Below are positions 6,930-8,216 of a DNA stretch of 8,216 nt, piece after piece. Below the pieces are notes generated by a model. It searched no databases, was not told the origin of the DNA, and saw only the letters and a list, made by a program, of their open reading frames with translations. Source of the stretch: Flammeovirgaceae bacterium. Its GTDB lineage: Bacteria > Bacteroidota > Bacteroidia > Cytophagales > Cyclobacteriaceae. Positions within the stretch are counted from its first letter, which is position 1, and each line of letters starts with the position of its first letter. The stretch is taken from contig CANGUI010000073.1 in NCBI GenBank assembly GCA_947457025.1, positions 1 to 8,216 on the forward strand, in the 5' to 3' direction. Both the position numbers and the translations under genes were made by a program.

Positions 6930-8216
6930 ATGGATAACAGAGGTAATTTCTCCGGGCGGACCGGATTCATACTGGCGGCGGCCGGGTCGGCAGTAGGCCT
7001 GGGTAACATTTGGCGTTTTCCTTACCTGGCAGGTCAAAACGGAGGCGCTATCTTCCTCTTGATCTACCTGGGGTGCATTTTGTTGCTCTGCTATCCGGTC
7101 ATGGTGGGTGAAATTGCCATTGGGCGTGCAGCCAATAGCGATGCCTTTGGCTCCTACTCAAAACTTGGTGGACGTAAATGGGGTTTCCTGGGATTGTTTG
7201 GCATCCTGGCCGGCATTATGATCCTGTCTTTTTACAACGTGGTAGCCGGCTGGGCCTTCGGATACTTTTTGCATATCAGCTTTGGCGATCTGCTCAGCGA
7301 ACCTGATTTCAGTGGATTTTTCGGTGCCTACGTCAACGATATTATTGACTTGAGTGGTTGGACCGGCTTTTCGAATTCCAACCTGATTTTCTCCTTGATT
7401 TTCATGGTGCTCACGGCCCTGATTGTAGCGCAGGGTATCCAAAAAGGCATCGAGGCCTCTAATAAGATCATGATGCCTTCTCTGTATGCTATCCTGCTTG
7501 GTATTATCGTTTACAGTCTGACGCTGCCCAACGCCATGAGCGGGGTGGCCTTTTATCTGATTCCGGAATTTAGTGAGCTTAAGGTGAAGACCGTTGTGGA
7601 TGCGCTCAAGCAGTCGTTCTTCTCGCTCTCCCTGGGAATGGGTGCCCTGATCACCTATGGATCTTACCTCAGCAAAAAGGAGAATATTGCTTCGTCCGCT
7701 AAAGTGATCTCACTGGCCGACACCTCAGTGGCATTCTTTGCCGGCCTGATGGTCTTCCCACTCGTACACTTCCTGGCATTTAAACTAAACATTGAGCCGC
7801 AGCAAATCGGAACTTCCGGCCCTCCCCTGATTTTTGTTGTGCTGCCTCAGATCTTCCACGAGATGGGGCCGGTTCTCGGTCGCCTGATTGGTGGTTCCTT
7901 TTTCCTGCTGGTCTGCTTCGCGGCCCTCACCTCAACAATTTCGCTTCTTGAAGTGCCGGTGGCCTACCTGGTAGATCAAAAGAAGATGGAACGAAAGTCG
8001 GTGGTGTGGATGCTGGCCGGGTTGATTTTTGTTCTCGGCCTTCCCAGCATGATGAGTCAGGGCATGGTGGAAGGTCTGAACAAGCTTACTTTCTACCGGG
8101 GCCAGGATTTCCTCACCTTCATTTCCGACATGAGCGACATTTCCCTGACGGTGGGCGGCTGCCTGATGGCAATTTTTATTTCCCGCACCTGGGGCCTCGA
8201 CAAGTTCGATGCGGAA
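6930..8216 (+). CDS. NSS-family (SLC6/LeuT-type) sodium-dependent amino acid transporter, partial: C-terminus off the right edge
   Basis: Inner-membrane sodium:amino acid symporter; 429 codons are open to the edge, so nearly all of a typical 440-460-residue bacterial NSS protein is present. TM1 carries the signature AVGLGNIWRFPYLAGQNGG (21-39), with the sodium-site N26 and gate R29 matching LeuT N27 and R30. TM3 has Y102 at the LeuT Y108 position. TM6 reads FFSLSLGMG (230-238), giving S232 for LeuT T254, S234 for S256 and M237 for F259. TM7 carries D264, an acidic residue of the kind that replaces chloride in bacterial members. TM8 has T334-S335, matching LeuT T354-S355 of the second sodium site. 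The met-for-phe change at 237 resembles the tryptophan-transporting MhsT, so a bulky hydrophobic or aromatic substrate is plausible but unproven. It is divergent from the unknown gene, with its own promoter candidate. Confidence 0.95.
   Translation, partial: MDNRGNFSGRTGFILAAAGSAVGLGNIWRFPYLAGQNGGAIFLLIYLGCILLLCYPVMVGEIAIGRAANSDAFGSYSKLGGRKWGFLGLFGILAGIMILSFYNVVAGWAFGYFLHISFGDLLSEPDFSGFFGAYVNDIIDLSGWTGFSNSNLIFSLIFMVLTALIVAQGIQKGIEASNKIMMPSLYAILLGIIVYSLTLPNAMSGVAFYLIPEFSELKVKTVVDALKQSFFSLSLGMGALITYGSYLSKKENIASSAKVISLADTSVAFFAGLMVFPLVHFLAFKLNIEPQQIGTSGPPLIFVVLPQIFHEMGPVLGRLIGGSFFLLVCFAALTSTISLLEVPVAYLVDQKKMERKSVVWMLAGLIFVLGLPSMMSQGMVEGLNKLTFYRGQDFLTFISDMSDISLTVGGCLMAIFISRTWGLDKFDAE

Overview
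The window looks like a chromosomal segment from a Bacteroidota bacterium, probably of the Cytophagales type. The evidence is protein style (a topoisomerase I ending in GRFGPY-type repeats, an AGCS transporter with the variant wording I associate with this phylum), roughly balanced base composition, no clear Shine-Dalgarno sequences, and several gene-proximal copies of, or near matches to, the Bacteroidota -7 promoter element TAnnTTTG. The species cannot be named from this sequence.

Layout. Positions 1-2220 (minus strand) hold most of topA, which runs off the left edge. A 178-bp divergent intergenic region follows. Next comes a tight plus-strand run: a SixA-type histidine phosphatase (2399-2884), an arginase/agmatinase-family ureohydrolase (start about 2860, end 3903) whose start lies inside the phosphatase gene, and, after 36 bp, an AGCS-family sodium:alanine/glycine symporter (3940-5331). 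A conserved 484-residue protein of unknown function (5328-6782, minus) converges on the symporter, and their stop codons interlock. A 147-bp divergent region then leads to an NSS (SLC6/LeuT-type) sodium-dependent amino acid transporter (6930-8216, plus), truncated by the right edge.

How the genes may work together. The two sodium-coupled amino acid transporters and the ureohydrolase suggest amino acid and nitrogen acquisition and breakdown. This is inferred from adjacency only. topA is housekeeping. The unknown protein is the one gene here without a credible function, and it is the most useful lead.

I found no RNA genes, CRISPR arrays, insertion sequences, phage genes or frameshifted genes. 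Every gap between genes is under 180 bp. Apart from the unknown protein, this reads as ordinary core genome, and I do not see a clear new multi-gene system.
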